The translations under genes were made by a program, and so were the position numbers. DNA of 64,000 bases, from NCBI GenBank assembly GCA_024305405.1, contig JAKNDB010000067.1, positions 1,382,001 through 1,446,000 of the forward strand. Direction: 5' to 3'. Under the pieces are notes generated by a model. That model saw nothing but the letters and a program-made list of their open reading frames with translations, searched no databases and had not been told where the DNA came from. This document shows positions 22,926-33,790 of the stretch, one piece after another. Within the stretch, counting starts at the first letter, position 1. Each line of letters begins with the position of its first letter. This DNA is from Dirofilaria immitis (taxonomy: Eukaryota > Nematoda > Chromadorea > Rhabditida > Onchocercidae).

Positions 22926-25586
22926 TGATACGTTTCTTCGGAATTATTTCAACAGAATCAATTGATCCTATTATACTAAAATATAAAAAGGAATTATTTG
23001 TTAAGATATCAACGATGTGTTCGGCAGATTTGTTCACATTTTTTTTATTTCTAAATTTCAATTTTCTTTTAATCATTCAATTTGCTACTACTAATTTACC
23101 ATTAAAACATATATATATATATGTTCGTCATCAGTCAATGTGTAACATTTCCAAAACTTTTTCAAATAAAAAAAAGGAACGAACATTTTTATATGAATAA
23201 ATATATGGTCATTGAATTTTTGAATAGATTGGTAATGGCGAAATAATTCGTTAATAAATTATTAATTAAAATGAAAAAATTTGCCCATATTTAGAAAACA
23301 AAAATTACTCATTATATATTGGTAAAAGGGGAGAAAAAAATAATAATAATTTTAAAGGAAAAATAATTGTATGATATAAATACAACGATTTCCAATGTAG
23401 AGCTTTTTTTTTTTTTTCGTTTCTTTTAATATAATAAGATCGAAGAAGATGAAAAAGTAAATTCTTCTACATTTGCATAATTCAAACGATCCATAGGTAT
23501 CGCTCAGAAAAACTCGAAGTTAGGTTTGAGTTGGTATCATTTATTGGTTCGTTTAAATAATGAAACAAATGCTTATAGTACTATATGTTACCTTATTATT
23601 CATCTACAGTTTGATGCTGCCAAACATCGTTTGAGTTTCCAAAATATCATATTTCATCCTTTGCTAAAGTCTTTGAAATCATATATATGCAAACCAAGCA
23701 GAAGCTTATAAAAAGATTAAAAATCTTGACTGACATGGTAGAATAGAATTCATTTAAATGTATGCTGATACTAGAGTAATCAAAAATGTAGTATTGATTA
23801 GGGATAAGAGCAGAATATACTAGCTTTCTGTCATCTCTTAGTTTATCTTGGAATGTCAATAATGTTTAGGATGAAAAAATGGTAGTAGATTAGGTGGTAA
23901 AACTTATTTTTATTTATACTACCTATGTTTTCACATTCTCTTCACATCAAACTTTCAAATAGAATTTACTCCTACATTTATGAGATTTCTTCCATATCCT
24001 GTCAACTCCATTAATACCAAATTTCTAGTTGGCCTTCACAAAATGATATATATTTCATATCTATCCCGTTAATTATCGTATATGAATCTTAAAATGAAGT
24101 ATAGAGAGAATAACAGAAATTGAATTCCACTTGCAAATGAAGTTCAATTTGATAAATGATTTTAAACAAAAATTAAGAAGATGAAAATAGGTCATTGTCA
24201 AGTAGAATCCATCGACAAATTAGGGTAAAATAAATAATTTGATTGAAATACTGTGATTACAAGTTTCTTTACTGGATCATGAAAATTTTTGGCAAAACAG
24301 AATCTTTTTAATTCTTCTTTTGATTTATTTTTTTGATACGCAATATTTCAATCAGAAATAATAAGTAATTCTGATTTGCTAAATATAAATGAATATATTT
24401 GCAATTTTTACACAATCGCATATAAACATTTTTGCAACTAATGGATGTACAAAAAAAGCATGTATTTAAATAGTATTCCAAAATAATAAACATAAGCCAA
24501 GAATATGTTGATTTCAAGTACCATTCATTACTTGGCTTGATAGTGAATTATTCATACTCTTTAACAGTTTCCAACTTTTGCGACCGCGTCTTGTTACCTA
24601 TATATCAACCAACTGCCTTTTGTGGAATAAACGAGAAGTTTTACTTTTTGATCTATCCTGCTGCATCAATTCTATCTATTTATTAAAAGTAGATCGCTGG
24701 AGATACATTCAATATCTATGCTTCATTCAAACAAGCAAGATATCATACTCATTGAAAATCTGATAATAGATTGAAAATGTTTCGTCCCATAGTTTCCTAA
24801 TTACTTTCTTTACCAAATATAATTGTACAATAATCATATTCCAAGTTATTGTCAGCAAAATTTAAGAGGAAACATCTACTATACTTTGATTATATCATAA
24901 TCAGGCAATTGATTGCATATCAAAATCATTTTGCATTTTCATAATGAATTTTGATTAGATTCTTCTCATATGTAATTCACTGCATGAAACATAAATTAGA
25001 TTATGTTAATCATATATATATATTTTCAACGTACGTATGGACAGAAGTATTAGACTTGCGCAGGTGAAGAAAGTTAGAGAAGATTATTTCTTGGAGTCAA
25101 ATTTGAGATTTCAACAAAAGTAGTAGACTTCATCTAAGGCTAAATAACAGGAAAATGATAATAAACAAGTATCCTGAAGGAAATTTCAAAGATTTTTCGA
25201 AAAGAGAGTTCAAGAGGATCTGAAATCGTTGAAATGGAAATAGAGATAGAGTTAATAAAATTTGTCGATATTCAATCGATTAGTTTAATATTCTTATTTG
25301 ATCTATTCACTGATCCTTCAAAGCAATATATGTAAATGTTTACATGAATTCATATGTGTAGAAAATAGAAAATTGCGACGAAATTAAAAAAAAAAAGTGC
25401 TATTTTCATTTATCTTCTAAAATGACGTGTCAACATATTTATTTTTTTGAAGCAAAAATCAATATCAATCGATTGATCATTTCTTTGCGCTTTTTAAAGA
25501 ATTTTTGTATTTTATAAAATTAAAAATGAGAATAAGGCATGCATCTTTTTAAATTGAAAAACGAAGAGCATTAGTCATGATAAATA

Positions 25587-25740
25587 TGACCTTTCGATCA
25601 TTTAACTTTGGTATCCGGGTGAAAGACTAATCGAACAATCTAGTAGATGGTTCCATCTGAAGTTTACCTTAGGATAGCTGGAGCACGGTACGTAATAAAG
25701 CAGATTATATTCGGTAAAATGAGTATAAATTATTGTTAGG
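25587..25740 (+). pseudogene. Decayed 28S rRNA fragment
   Basis: The stretch from about 25587 to 25740 follows a conserved eukaryotic large-subunit rRNA segment. It contains GGGTGAAAGACTAATCGAAC, then CTAGTAGATGGTTCC, then GAAGTTTACCTTAGGATAGC and TGGAGC, and further on TCGGTAAA. In functional 28S this region reads GAAAGACTAATCGAACCATC, TAGTAGCTGGTTCC and so on. The order and spacing agree, but several invariant positions are substituted and the flanks are ordinary AT-rich DNA. It is therefore an isolated, non-functional insertion and not an rDNA unit. The eukaryotic form of the motif argues against a Wolbachia or mitochondrial 23S/16S origin. The comparison is from memory of the conserved region and not from an alignment. 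Confidence 0.85.
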
Positions 25741-25989
25741 AAGAAAAAATTTTTGTATTTTTTTTCCCTTCAATAAATATGAATTATACTAATCAATTTA
25801 TCTGTAAAAATTGCAACATATATCGAACAATTTAATTTATTCAATTGATTGCTTCAATTTGTTACTATTTTTTATTTTCAAATTTCACAATTCTTTTTAA
25901 ATTTTGTTGTTACTGAATAATACTTATGAAAAAATCTGTTACTACATATATCTTTTTTTTTTCAATAGATTGTTAAATTTTTAAAATGA

Positions 25990-26125
25990 TGAATTGATTC
26001 ATTGCATCATATTTTTAAGTAATTTAGATTGATTCATTGCATCATATTTTTAAGTAATTGGATTGATTCATTGCACTCATATTTTTAAGTAATTGGATTG
26101 ATTCATTGCATCATATTTTAAGTAG
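25990..26125. repeat. Tandem array, about 35-bp unit, four copies
   Basis: GATTGATTCATTGCATCATA followed by TTTTTAAGTAATT is repeated four times with point differences and small indels. Confidence 0.9.
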
Positions 26126-27929
26126 TTGGAATGGATGAACTTATCGATGGTAATTAATTTGATGGAATTGAATAAAATGAATTAAATATCGAAATTATTC
26201 AATACAAACTAATAGCGGATAGAATGGCATAGAAGCTAGTTGATGAGCTTATGTTTGTTATCCACGTTATAAGACATCAAATTTCATATGTGAAACATTT
26301 GAATATATTTTTAGCTTTAAAAATTACTTCTTTATCGCTTTAATTTTGATAAAAAGATTTGATTTTAAGACTTATTTCTTATCATTCATCATAATTATGA
26401 ATTGGTAATTTCTTTATCAAAGTTCTCTTCATTATCACTGATAGCAATTACGTATGATGCAATCTAACGAAACAGCCATGGGAGCCATTATCGATACAAT
26501 AAATTTATTTCAAATATTTTATATTTATTAATGCATACTATTTTAATCTCAATAAATTCATCAAAAATTAAAATGAAATTTTATTCATAGAAAATTCAAC
26601 TCAGATTTCCTTCTTCGTTTCAAATCTATTGGCTTTTATTTGTCCCTTCCAGGCTCATTTTTAATAAATTTTCTGTTTATAGTTTTGACTGATTGTTAGA
26701 TTAAAGGAGATCAATATCAATCACTATAAGTGATAAGGTTTTGCAATGCATTAATGAGTTCTAATGAATTGATTGGTTATAATGATAGATCATTTGCGTA
26801 TTCACCTTACATAATCATCAAGGTGATATCACAAATTTTGAGACTTGCAAGATACTACTTTAGCGCCATGACAAACTCGATCGTATTGGATGATAAGTCA
26901 TGCAAGAAATAATTTATTTGTATATATATATATCTGTCATAGATCAAGATTCTTACTCATATTTCTTTTTATTTTCACCAAAGTTGATTGTTTGCCAATA
27001 ATTTTATTATTTCTCAGGAAAACTTGAGAACTCATGTCTCGAACAAATTCCATTGATAATACAAATACCCTAGTATTTGTTGCTACAAATTTGATTAAAA
27101 CCGGGGTACCACTTCGTTAAGTTTTTTTGCTTCAGAAAGTTTTTCCTCAACTAAAGATCAAATTCTTTATCGAATAGACTCAAAGAACCATTGCAAATTT
27201 CTTTGCATTACAAATCCACTAACAGCAAGGCAGAAATTTTCCTGTATCCAGCGAAGATCTGATGATTTCCTTTAACTTTAGCGGAGATGAAATTTGCAAG
27301 ATATCATTGGTCACAATATCATGGCGTTGTATTTGATAGCGACAAATCATTAAATTCCATCTATTTTGATTATGCTAAAATATTTTTTATATTTCAGAAA
27401 GACCACCCGAAATGCTCCAGAAATGCTTAGTATTGGCTTGGAAATCCTAGCGGGTTTTTGTGCAGATATTTGTGTTTTTACTATGATTAATAAAAAAATA
27501 TGATATGAAATTAAGATTTAAAAAGAAAAAAAACAAAATAATTGTAGCTATACATTTTCAGACTATAAAGTCCCATTTTTCCAATGAAATAAAAGAAGCT
27601 TCAATGAATGGAGTGGTTTTCCTCGCAGAATTGGTATTGGGGTAATAACTTATATTTTTAAATATATCAATATTAAGTTAGCCAATCCTCATTCACAGAT
27701 GCAAACTACAACCATCGTTATCAGGATGAATTCTGCTAAATTATAGAGATGTTGAAATTTGATTATTTTGGCACAAAAATTGGCAGCCTAGTAATTTAAA
27801 GTACAATTTTCTTATCAAGGTCTCATCACCAAATCTTTATCGAATCTTCAAATATTATGCCTTCTATCTCTTCCAATAAAGTTTTTAAACAATTTGAAAA
27901 TTTCTGGAGAGGAAAAATGATTAAACAGT

Positions 27930-27935
27930 TTTATT
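27930..27935 (-). terminator. Candidate polyadenylation signal of mif-1
   Basis: AATAAA on the minus strand, about 145 bases after the MIF stop codon. It is the first canonical hexamer noticed downstream. Assignment to MIF is inference. Confidence 0.45.
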
Positions 27936-28077
27936 ATCAAACATATAATTACTTAAATTCCCAGGTAACAGAGAAAAAGTATGGGAAACGAAAATCTTAT
28001 TAAAAAGAACGATAACTGGAATTTTCAACTGAAGTTTCATAATTTCCAAAAATTGCAATTTCTTCCGTAAAAACCAA

Positions 28078-29477
28078 TTATCCGAAAGTAGATCCATTAA
28101 AACCCATTGCAGAAGCATTAATATCCACAAATTCGATGTAGCATCTGAAAAACAATTTCTGATAATTTCTTAATTTCTAATTGAAGAGAAACCGTTAATG
28201 ACAATTAGGATTTTTGGATTTATAGAATTTAATGACTCGTTAAAGTATTAAGATCCCTGATCTTTCTTAATGAATCACTAAAACACTGGAGGATATAAAA
28301 CCATTACTTTTAAACTAGCTGCGGGGATGAAGGATAAAAGGATGAAATATCAAAATCTCCCGAACTTTCCCATAAACAAACGAATGTAATCTCAGAATCA
28401 GCACCCGACAAATAATGTCAGTTTGAAATATTTGAAAATTAGCCGTCTTTAATCTTCAATTTTGGATTTTAAAATGCTTCAAGAATCTCATTGTTCGTAA
28501 TATTTTTTGTAATATTTCGTCAAAAATCTCATTGTTTGTAATATTTTTTGTAAATTGTTTGTAATAAAAAGGAATAACTAACATAACTTAAGCAATTAAT
28601 TTTCAGGGAATTTTTTAGCGAATCAATTAATAATAAAACAACTATACCGATTCTTCGGAATTTTCAGCTCATCAGCGAGCAATTTGTACAATTTCTCACA
28701 GTGTGAATTATTCACACTGGGACCAACAGAACCGATTGATTTTAAAACACACACAGCACATGGATCTGTACTTCCACCGAATGTCATCGCTTGTCCACCA
28801 TTCACATGGATTGATACGTACTAAAAGGCAAAAATATAAGAGAAAGGTAAATATTAAATATACTCACTCATTTATGGCATGAACGATTTCACCAACATTT
28901 CCAGGTTTTCATTATTTAAAGAATCCGACAATTTCTTCCAGTGCTTATCCTATTTCTTGGAAACAAAGTAGGCTAAACAATCATTGTACATGTTTTTCAT
29001 AATTCATAACATATTTTGATCATTTATATTTGGTGAAATTAGATTTAATTAACAAGAAGAATATAACTAACCCATTCCACTCTATTTATTGCTCATAATT
29101 TGAAGAAAAAAAACCAAAACAACGATTTATACTCAGATCGTAATAATTCAAAATAAGCATGAAATCAATAAAATCAGGCTTTCTTTCGTTACGACAGCAT
29201 AGAAAAACAAACTTAAATTGTCCAAAATCATTACAAATGAAATGCGATGAATTCGAAATAAAATGAAAAGATATTACACAAATTTGCTAGGTTTAATATT
29301 ATATCTAATCAAATTTAATTGCAAGAATAAAGAAAAAAACCAGTTAAAAGCAATACGGAATTCACTTACACTTTCCGGTTTTCCAAGTGCTTTTGCAACC
29401 GTACTTGAAGCCTTCTTTAGAAATGCATCCGAAACTCGGTCCTGTGGTATGTTTGTATCGATCGTGAAATATGGCAT
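28078..29477 (-). CDS. mif-1: Macrophage migration inhibitory factor MIF-1, complete
   Basis: Three exons on the minus strand: 29477-29370 (36 codons), 28820-28648 (57 codons plus 2 bases) and 28144-28078 (remainder plus TAA). Introns are bounded by GTAAGT..TTTTAG and GTATAG..TTTCAG. The 115-residue product starts MPYFTIDTNIPQ and ends FNGSTFG, the usual length and ends of filarial MIF-1. Pro2, the N-terminal catalytic base after Met removal in the tautomerase family, is present. So is the CAVC (CxxC) motif associated with thiol-oxidoreductase activity. MIF proteins are trimeric, leaderless secreted cytokine homologues; parasitic nematodes release them and they can act on host macrophages. 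No signal peptide is seen, as expected. A TTTCAG eight bases upstream of the ATG suggests spliced-leader trans-splicing. The sequence strongly resembles known Brugia and Onchocerca MIF-1, which fixes the host lineage as spirurid or filarial. The gene is intact, with no frame break. Confidence 0.97.
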
Positions 29478-29492
29478 TTTTTTTTCTGAAAT
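29478..29492 (-). promoter_or_regulatory. Probable spliced-leader (SL1-type) acceptor of mif-1
   Basis: On the minus strand TTTCAG ends at 29486, followed by eight adenines and then the ATG. This very short untranslated leader behind a strong TTTCAG is typical of trans-spliced nematode genes. The outron would extend rightward from 29487. Confidence 0.7.
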
Positions 29493-30020
29493 TCAAACCT
29501 TTTTCACTTAGCTGAAATCTGATGATAAACATGTAACAGAGAGTAAACAATATCACTAAGGGAATGATCATAATCAAATCGATGCCTCGGAAATAATCAA
29601 AAGTCAAAAGGAAATGATAATGATCAAATCAGCGCTTCGGAATAATCAAAAGTAATTAGACCCAACTGATAAAGTAGAACTTCGATTAACGAAGCTCCCC
29701 GACTACCCCTACCCCAATCCGGCCGAATGTCACCACTCAATTAAACCTGAAACATTCGACCGGATAGATTGAGGAAACATATTGCAACTAGTCTTTGGAG
29801 GAAAACAACAACGTCAATAGATGTCTCTGTCTCCTCCCTCTCTCTGTGTACAAAGAAAGAGAGAAGAAGAAGGCGAAGGAAAAAAATGCTCAGCTCTGTT
29901 CTTCCTTATACGTATAGAGAAAAAAGAAAAGCAAGAGAAAGAGAAAACGAAGAGAACATTATAGAAGTAGTGGAAATAAAATATAGCAATTTCGGCAAAG
30001 GATGGGTAGACAGAGAATAG
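29487..30020. promoter_or_regulatory. MIF upstream region (outron and probable promoter)
   Basis: This region is GC-richer than the surrounding DNA. It contains an imperfect direct repeat at about 29562-29655 (AATCAAATCGATGCCTCGGA / GATCAAATCAGCGCTTCGGA, each followed by AATAATCAAAAGT). It also holds an inverted repeat (29719-29730 with 29752-29763), then a CTCTGTCTCC pyrimidine run and a purine-rich stretch. The 83-codon plus-strand frame at 29769-30020 is Arg/Lys/Glu-rich from the purine run and is not treated as a gene. Confidence 0.5.
29719..29763. other. Inverted repeat upstream of mif-1
   Basis: CCGGCCGAATGT (29719-29730) pairs with ACATTCGACCGG (29752-29763) at 11 of 12 positions across a 21-base spacer. 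It lies about 240 bases upstream of the MIF start codon in an unusually GC-rich patch. It may be a protein-binding site or an RNA hairpin in the outron. Confidence 0.7.
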
Positions 30021-32774
30021 AACAATCGATGTTCCCTATATCTCTATTTCGCGCCATAAGTGCTGTACTATTTGATAGCATCGCATCGCACTTTCTTCTC
30101 AATGCTTTCTTTGTGTGCGACGTGCAATGCGAAATAGTTTTGGGGGAGCGGTGAAATTTTCCGATTTTCGCAATTTCTGATTTATAAAAATTTTTAAATT
30201 TACAAAAATATTTGAAATTAAAAATTCTTTTAATTTAAAATTTCCAAATAATTGTAAGGAATTTGGAAAAGTTTTTGTGGAAATGAAATTTTTCGAAATA
30301 ATAGATAGAATCCACGGTGGCATCTGAATGATGAATGAAGAAGATTGCATACAATGAAACAAAATCGATAATAATATAGAATGCAATATGTCATCTGAAT
30401 TCTGAATTGATAAGTGACGAAAATTGCATACAATGAAACAAAATCGATAATAATATAAGACGGAACAGTTCGAAATGCAACTATATTATCATCAAAATGC
30501 AAGTGTGTTATTATCAAAATGCAAGCGTTTTATCATTCAAAAGATAAAATATTGAAGTTATTATATTTTATCATAGTTCGTTACTTGATATGGCATTATT
30601 TCCATTTTTTTTTTTTTTTTTTAAGTTCTATCCGTTCAACCAATTAATTAAAGGATATTTAAACATAGAAATGCATCTATTATATACTATACGATAATTT
30701 GTTAACAAAAAATTGTATCATAAAACAAACATAAATCGAGTGATAGTAACATTTGAAGAAAAAAGGATAGTCTTAAAATTAAGTAATAAAGAATAATCGG
30801 ATTGAATAATTAATGATGCAAATAAATTAGAAAAGGAAAAAATTGAAAACTCAATATCATAAAACTTATTTATGTTAAATTTGCATAGATTTTTCAAAAG
30901 TTAGACAATAATTTTTACCATTGATATAAAGACGACAAATTATTCCATCCTCATGACTAGAGTTTTTGTTTTTTTTTTTTTTATTCCCTTTATCTCCTCT
31001 GAAACTGATCCACATCTCAAACTAAAGATTTGGTACCCACCAGAATCAGTTAGCATCGGCCCAAAATGAATATTGAATATGAAAATTTAATTTTCTTAAA
31101 TTTAAAATCTTTTCCCTTACTCATAATAATTCCATTTCGTTTCATATTCAAGAGTTTATATTGAATTTTTCTTTTTAAATACTATATTGACTGGCTTATA
31201 ATTTATAAATTGAAAAAAAAATGCTTTTCAAATCGTTGTATTATTTTTTTTCTATAATAGTAATTGCCGTATTAGTAAATAAGTTCAATATCGATATTTA
31301 TAAATAAGTTCTATACTGATAATTGCTTCAAAACGGATTAATGTCAACAATGGTTTATAAGCATTTCCTTTCGAATTGATAAGAACTTACTTTCGAATTG
31401 ATAAGTACTTTCGAATTGATAAAGTGTATTTTGGATAAAGTGCTAATAATTGCTGCTATTGTTATCACTGTTACTGATTACTGATCTGATAAACAATAAC
31501 AAATATATGACTGATACTTCACTAATATTTTAATCAAATATATTAAATTTTAATTTTTGCATTTAAATAATTACAAATTTGAAGAGAATTGAAATCGATG
31601 TCTCAAATGTATCGCTATTTTTGTGATATATTATAATAAATATCATGAAATTAGTTTAATCCTTTAAGTATTTTTAAAGTTGACTAATTAATTGGTGAAG
31701 CAATCATCAAGAGTGCATGCAATGTTTATTATTAAATTAATTTAATTCTTTTTGTTAAAATTGAATAAATAAATGCCTATCAATTAATCTCATAAATGCC
31801 TATCAATTAATCTTTGTCTATTTCCGATTTTTATGAAAATTAGCATAATAAAATTGCTCTGATATTTATTAATTCAAAAAAAAAACACATATCAGTTATA
31901 CTTATTGCTACTGTTTAATATTGCATTTTAAGTAATATACAACTGTTAACTTAATTTTGATTAACTGTTATATGTTTATCAAACATCGATATTTTATCAG
32001 CCTAAATTAATATTATCATTAATTCTTGAATTCGTTTGTTTTAGAAAACGTTTTTATTCTCCGAATGGTATTTACCAAAAAGCATTCGCAATATGAATAA
32101 AAATTTGATTTGAATTAAACAAAAATTATAATTAAAAGAATTTTCCTTCCAACAAATTTTTATAATAAAATTACATTTATAATAATTTTTAATATTTATA
32201 ATAAATATGTGCACAATATTAATGATTACAGCAAAATAATTTTGAAACAAATTTTTTTTTTTTTAGAAAGAAAAAATTTCTATTTTATGCTTATATATTT
32301 CTCTACAAATAATTTGTCGGTAAAAAATGAAAATATTTTATGAATTTTAACAGGATGGAAAAACAATTATGATAAACAGAAGTATTACGATAAGATGAGA
32401 AAACAATAAATAGTCTAGGCTATGCTAACAAAAATCAAGCATATGATTCATAGAAGTTTTATAACAAATTGACAAACAAGGCAATAAATATGCTATGAAA
32501 TTTTAACCACTCATTAGGAACTGAAATTAATTGAAATGGAATAATTGATATATATCAATTGTTAATGAAAAAATTATGTTGAAATGATAAATTATTTTTT
32601 CATTATTATGATAAAAATTTCAATGTAATTCAAACATATAAGCAATTCATGCGAAATGCCAGTATTACAAATATAAATTGACGATTAAATCAAAAATAAA
32701 AGACAACAATTCCATTAATATTTAACACATTGAATTAATTTTAAAAATAAATTAAAAAACGCATATTTGATTAT
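30021..32774. other. Intergenic AT-rich DNA, no gene recognised
   Basis: A direct duplication of about 71 bases lies at 30321-30465. The rest is AT-rich with poly-A/T runs. A TTTCGAATTGATAAG motif occurs three times within 31370-31425. No exon is recognised. Confidence 0.6.
30321..30465. repeat. Direct duplication, about 71-bp unit
   Basis: Two copies beginning CATCTGAAT and sharing ATTGCATACAATGAAACAAA followed by ATCGATAATAATATA. The second copy starts at 30392. Confidence 0.88.
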
Positions 32775-33124
32775 AATTTATTTATTGATATCGTACCGGA
32801 TAATTATTTTATCAAAAAAATTTTCACAACTTTTAACTGATGTAATGTCATTTAATAAATATTTTTGAAATATATTATCGATGCATTTTTTGATTGGAAA
32901 AACTTCTGAAGATTGACAATTTAGCAAATTTTATTGAAGTACAATTGCTCTCTCCATAAATAATAATAATATTTTTTCTTCTTATAGTATTCAACAATCA
33001 TTTTGAAAATCCTCGCGACTACTTCTATCATTGAGAGTTTATTTTGAACGGACTGTCTCGAAAATTGTCGCTAAAATCACGAGAATCACAAAATAAATAA
33101 TTTCTTTATTCTAAATTTAATATT

Positions 33125-33345
33125 GCTGAGCACATATCTCGTATGCACAGATTTACTGTTGTAATGTAGAATGCAACCTAAAATTGCCCGTCCCATGGGT
33201 TAATAATGGCGCTATTTCTTTTAGTCGCAAAACTATAACATGATCTTCCATCTGCGCGGAAGAAACAGATCCTGAGCATCAAAACCATCATGAAAGATGT
33301 GCTTCAGCGAGGCAGGTGGACAACTGTGTTGGGCATTATTTAATC
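33125..33345. other. GC-richer island, unidentified
   Basis: About 220 bases, clearly less AT-rich than the flanks, including GCCCGTCCCATGGG and CATCTGCGCGGAAG. A 34-codon plus-strand frame at about 33238-33342 reads HDLPSARKKQILSIKTIM and continues to GRWTTVLGII before a stop. It resembles coding sequence, but a stop lies directly upstream and no spliced partner was found. It lies inside the segment that copy B of the duplication lacks. It could be a gene fragment, a retro-inserted piece or a non-coding RNA. Confidence 0.35.
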
Positions 33346-33499
33346 TTCGTTTTCCTTGAAGTTATGTTATTTAAATTCGTTTAAATTGTCTTGTTGACAT
33401 CATTAAATTTGTATTATTTATCTTGTAATCTATGCATACGTTGATGAATTATTAAATTTATCGTAATAAAGGTTTAATTATCAAATTTGAAGTGTTATG

Positions 33500-33605
33500 G
33501 AAAGCAGAAAGAATGCTCGATCTTTGTTACAGTTATTATAGAAGATCGGCTACAAATAGAATCCTCAATCTTTGTCACGGTTTAAGAAGATCTGCGGCAA
33601 AAGTT
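33500..33605. repeat. Short direct repeat, about 48-bp unit
   Basis: CTCGATCTTTGTTACAG..GAAGATCGGCTACAAA is followed by CTCAATCTTTGTCACGG..GAAGATCTGCGGCAAA. These are two diverged copies inside the insertion unique to copy A of the duplication. Confidence 0.7.
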
Positions 33606-33790
33606 TATCGAGCTTTTGGGAAAGCAAGCAACAACATGACATTTTTTCACTATCAATAATTCTTCCATAATTTTTCGTCTTTTGTTGTTTTTCGATCTTC
33701 GAAAATTTCATCTCAAAGATTTCTTAGCTTCTGTATTTCCGCAAATATTGTAAAAATCGGAACACAATTAATTATTCAATTGATCAACGA

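Larger units (their letters stand above)
20981..25580. other. Intergenic DNA after the LRR gene
   Basis: No multi-exon gene is recognised. The first kilobase probably holds the LRR 3'UTR: an AATAAA lies in the TTTAAATAAAAGAGC stretch near 21475, but no cleavage site can be chosen. Two duplications are listed separately. From about 23.4 kb onward the sequence is less AT-rich and poorer in microsatellites than its surroundings. Short frames at 23526-23711 and 24578-24763 have fairly ordinary amino-acid composition but no domain, and may be remnants of a decayed element. Confidence 0.5.
25741..28077. other. Intergenic DNA and MIF 3' flank
   Basis: No exon is recognised on either strand. A roughly 35-bp tandem array lies at 25990-26125. 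The MIF 3'UTR occupies the right end, with an AATAAA on the minus strand at 27935-27930. Base composition is less AT-extreme than elsewhere. A 39-codon minus-strand frame near 27370-27480 and a short plus-strand frame near 27565-27642 look protein-like in composition but have no splice-consistent partners. Confidence 0.5.
32775..33790. repeat. Diverged segmental duplication, copy A
   Basis: This segment is recognisably related to 37190-37790. Shared blocks in the same order include an ATTTAGCAAATTT..ATTGAAGTA block, AATAATAATA..TTTTTTCTTC, CATTTTGAAAATCCT..GCGA, AGTTTATTTTGAACGGAC, AAGCAAGCAACAA..GGCATTTTTTCA, ATAATTCTT..CATAATTTTTC and CTTTTGTTGTTT. Copy A carries about 0.5 kb between the AACGGACTGTCTCGAA and GCTTTTGGGAAAGCAAGC blocks that copy B lacks. 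Confidence 0.75.

Noticed and set aside
25587..25740. Wolbachia or mitochondrial large-subunit rRNA insertion
   Set aside because: The CTAGTAG(C/A)TGGTTCC form and surrounding bases are those of eukaryotic 28S, not bacterial 23S or mitochondrial 16S.
29769..30020. 83-codon plus-strand frame upstream of mif-1
   Set aside because: Arg/Lys/Glu richness comes from a purine run. It shows no family resemblance and lies where the MIF promoter or outron is expected.
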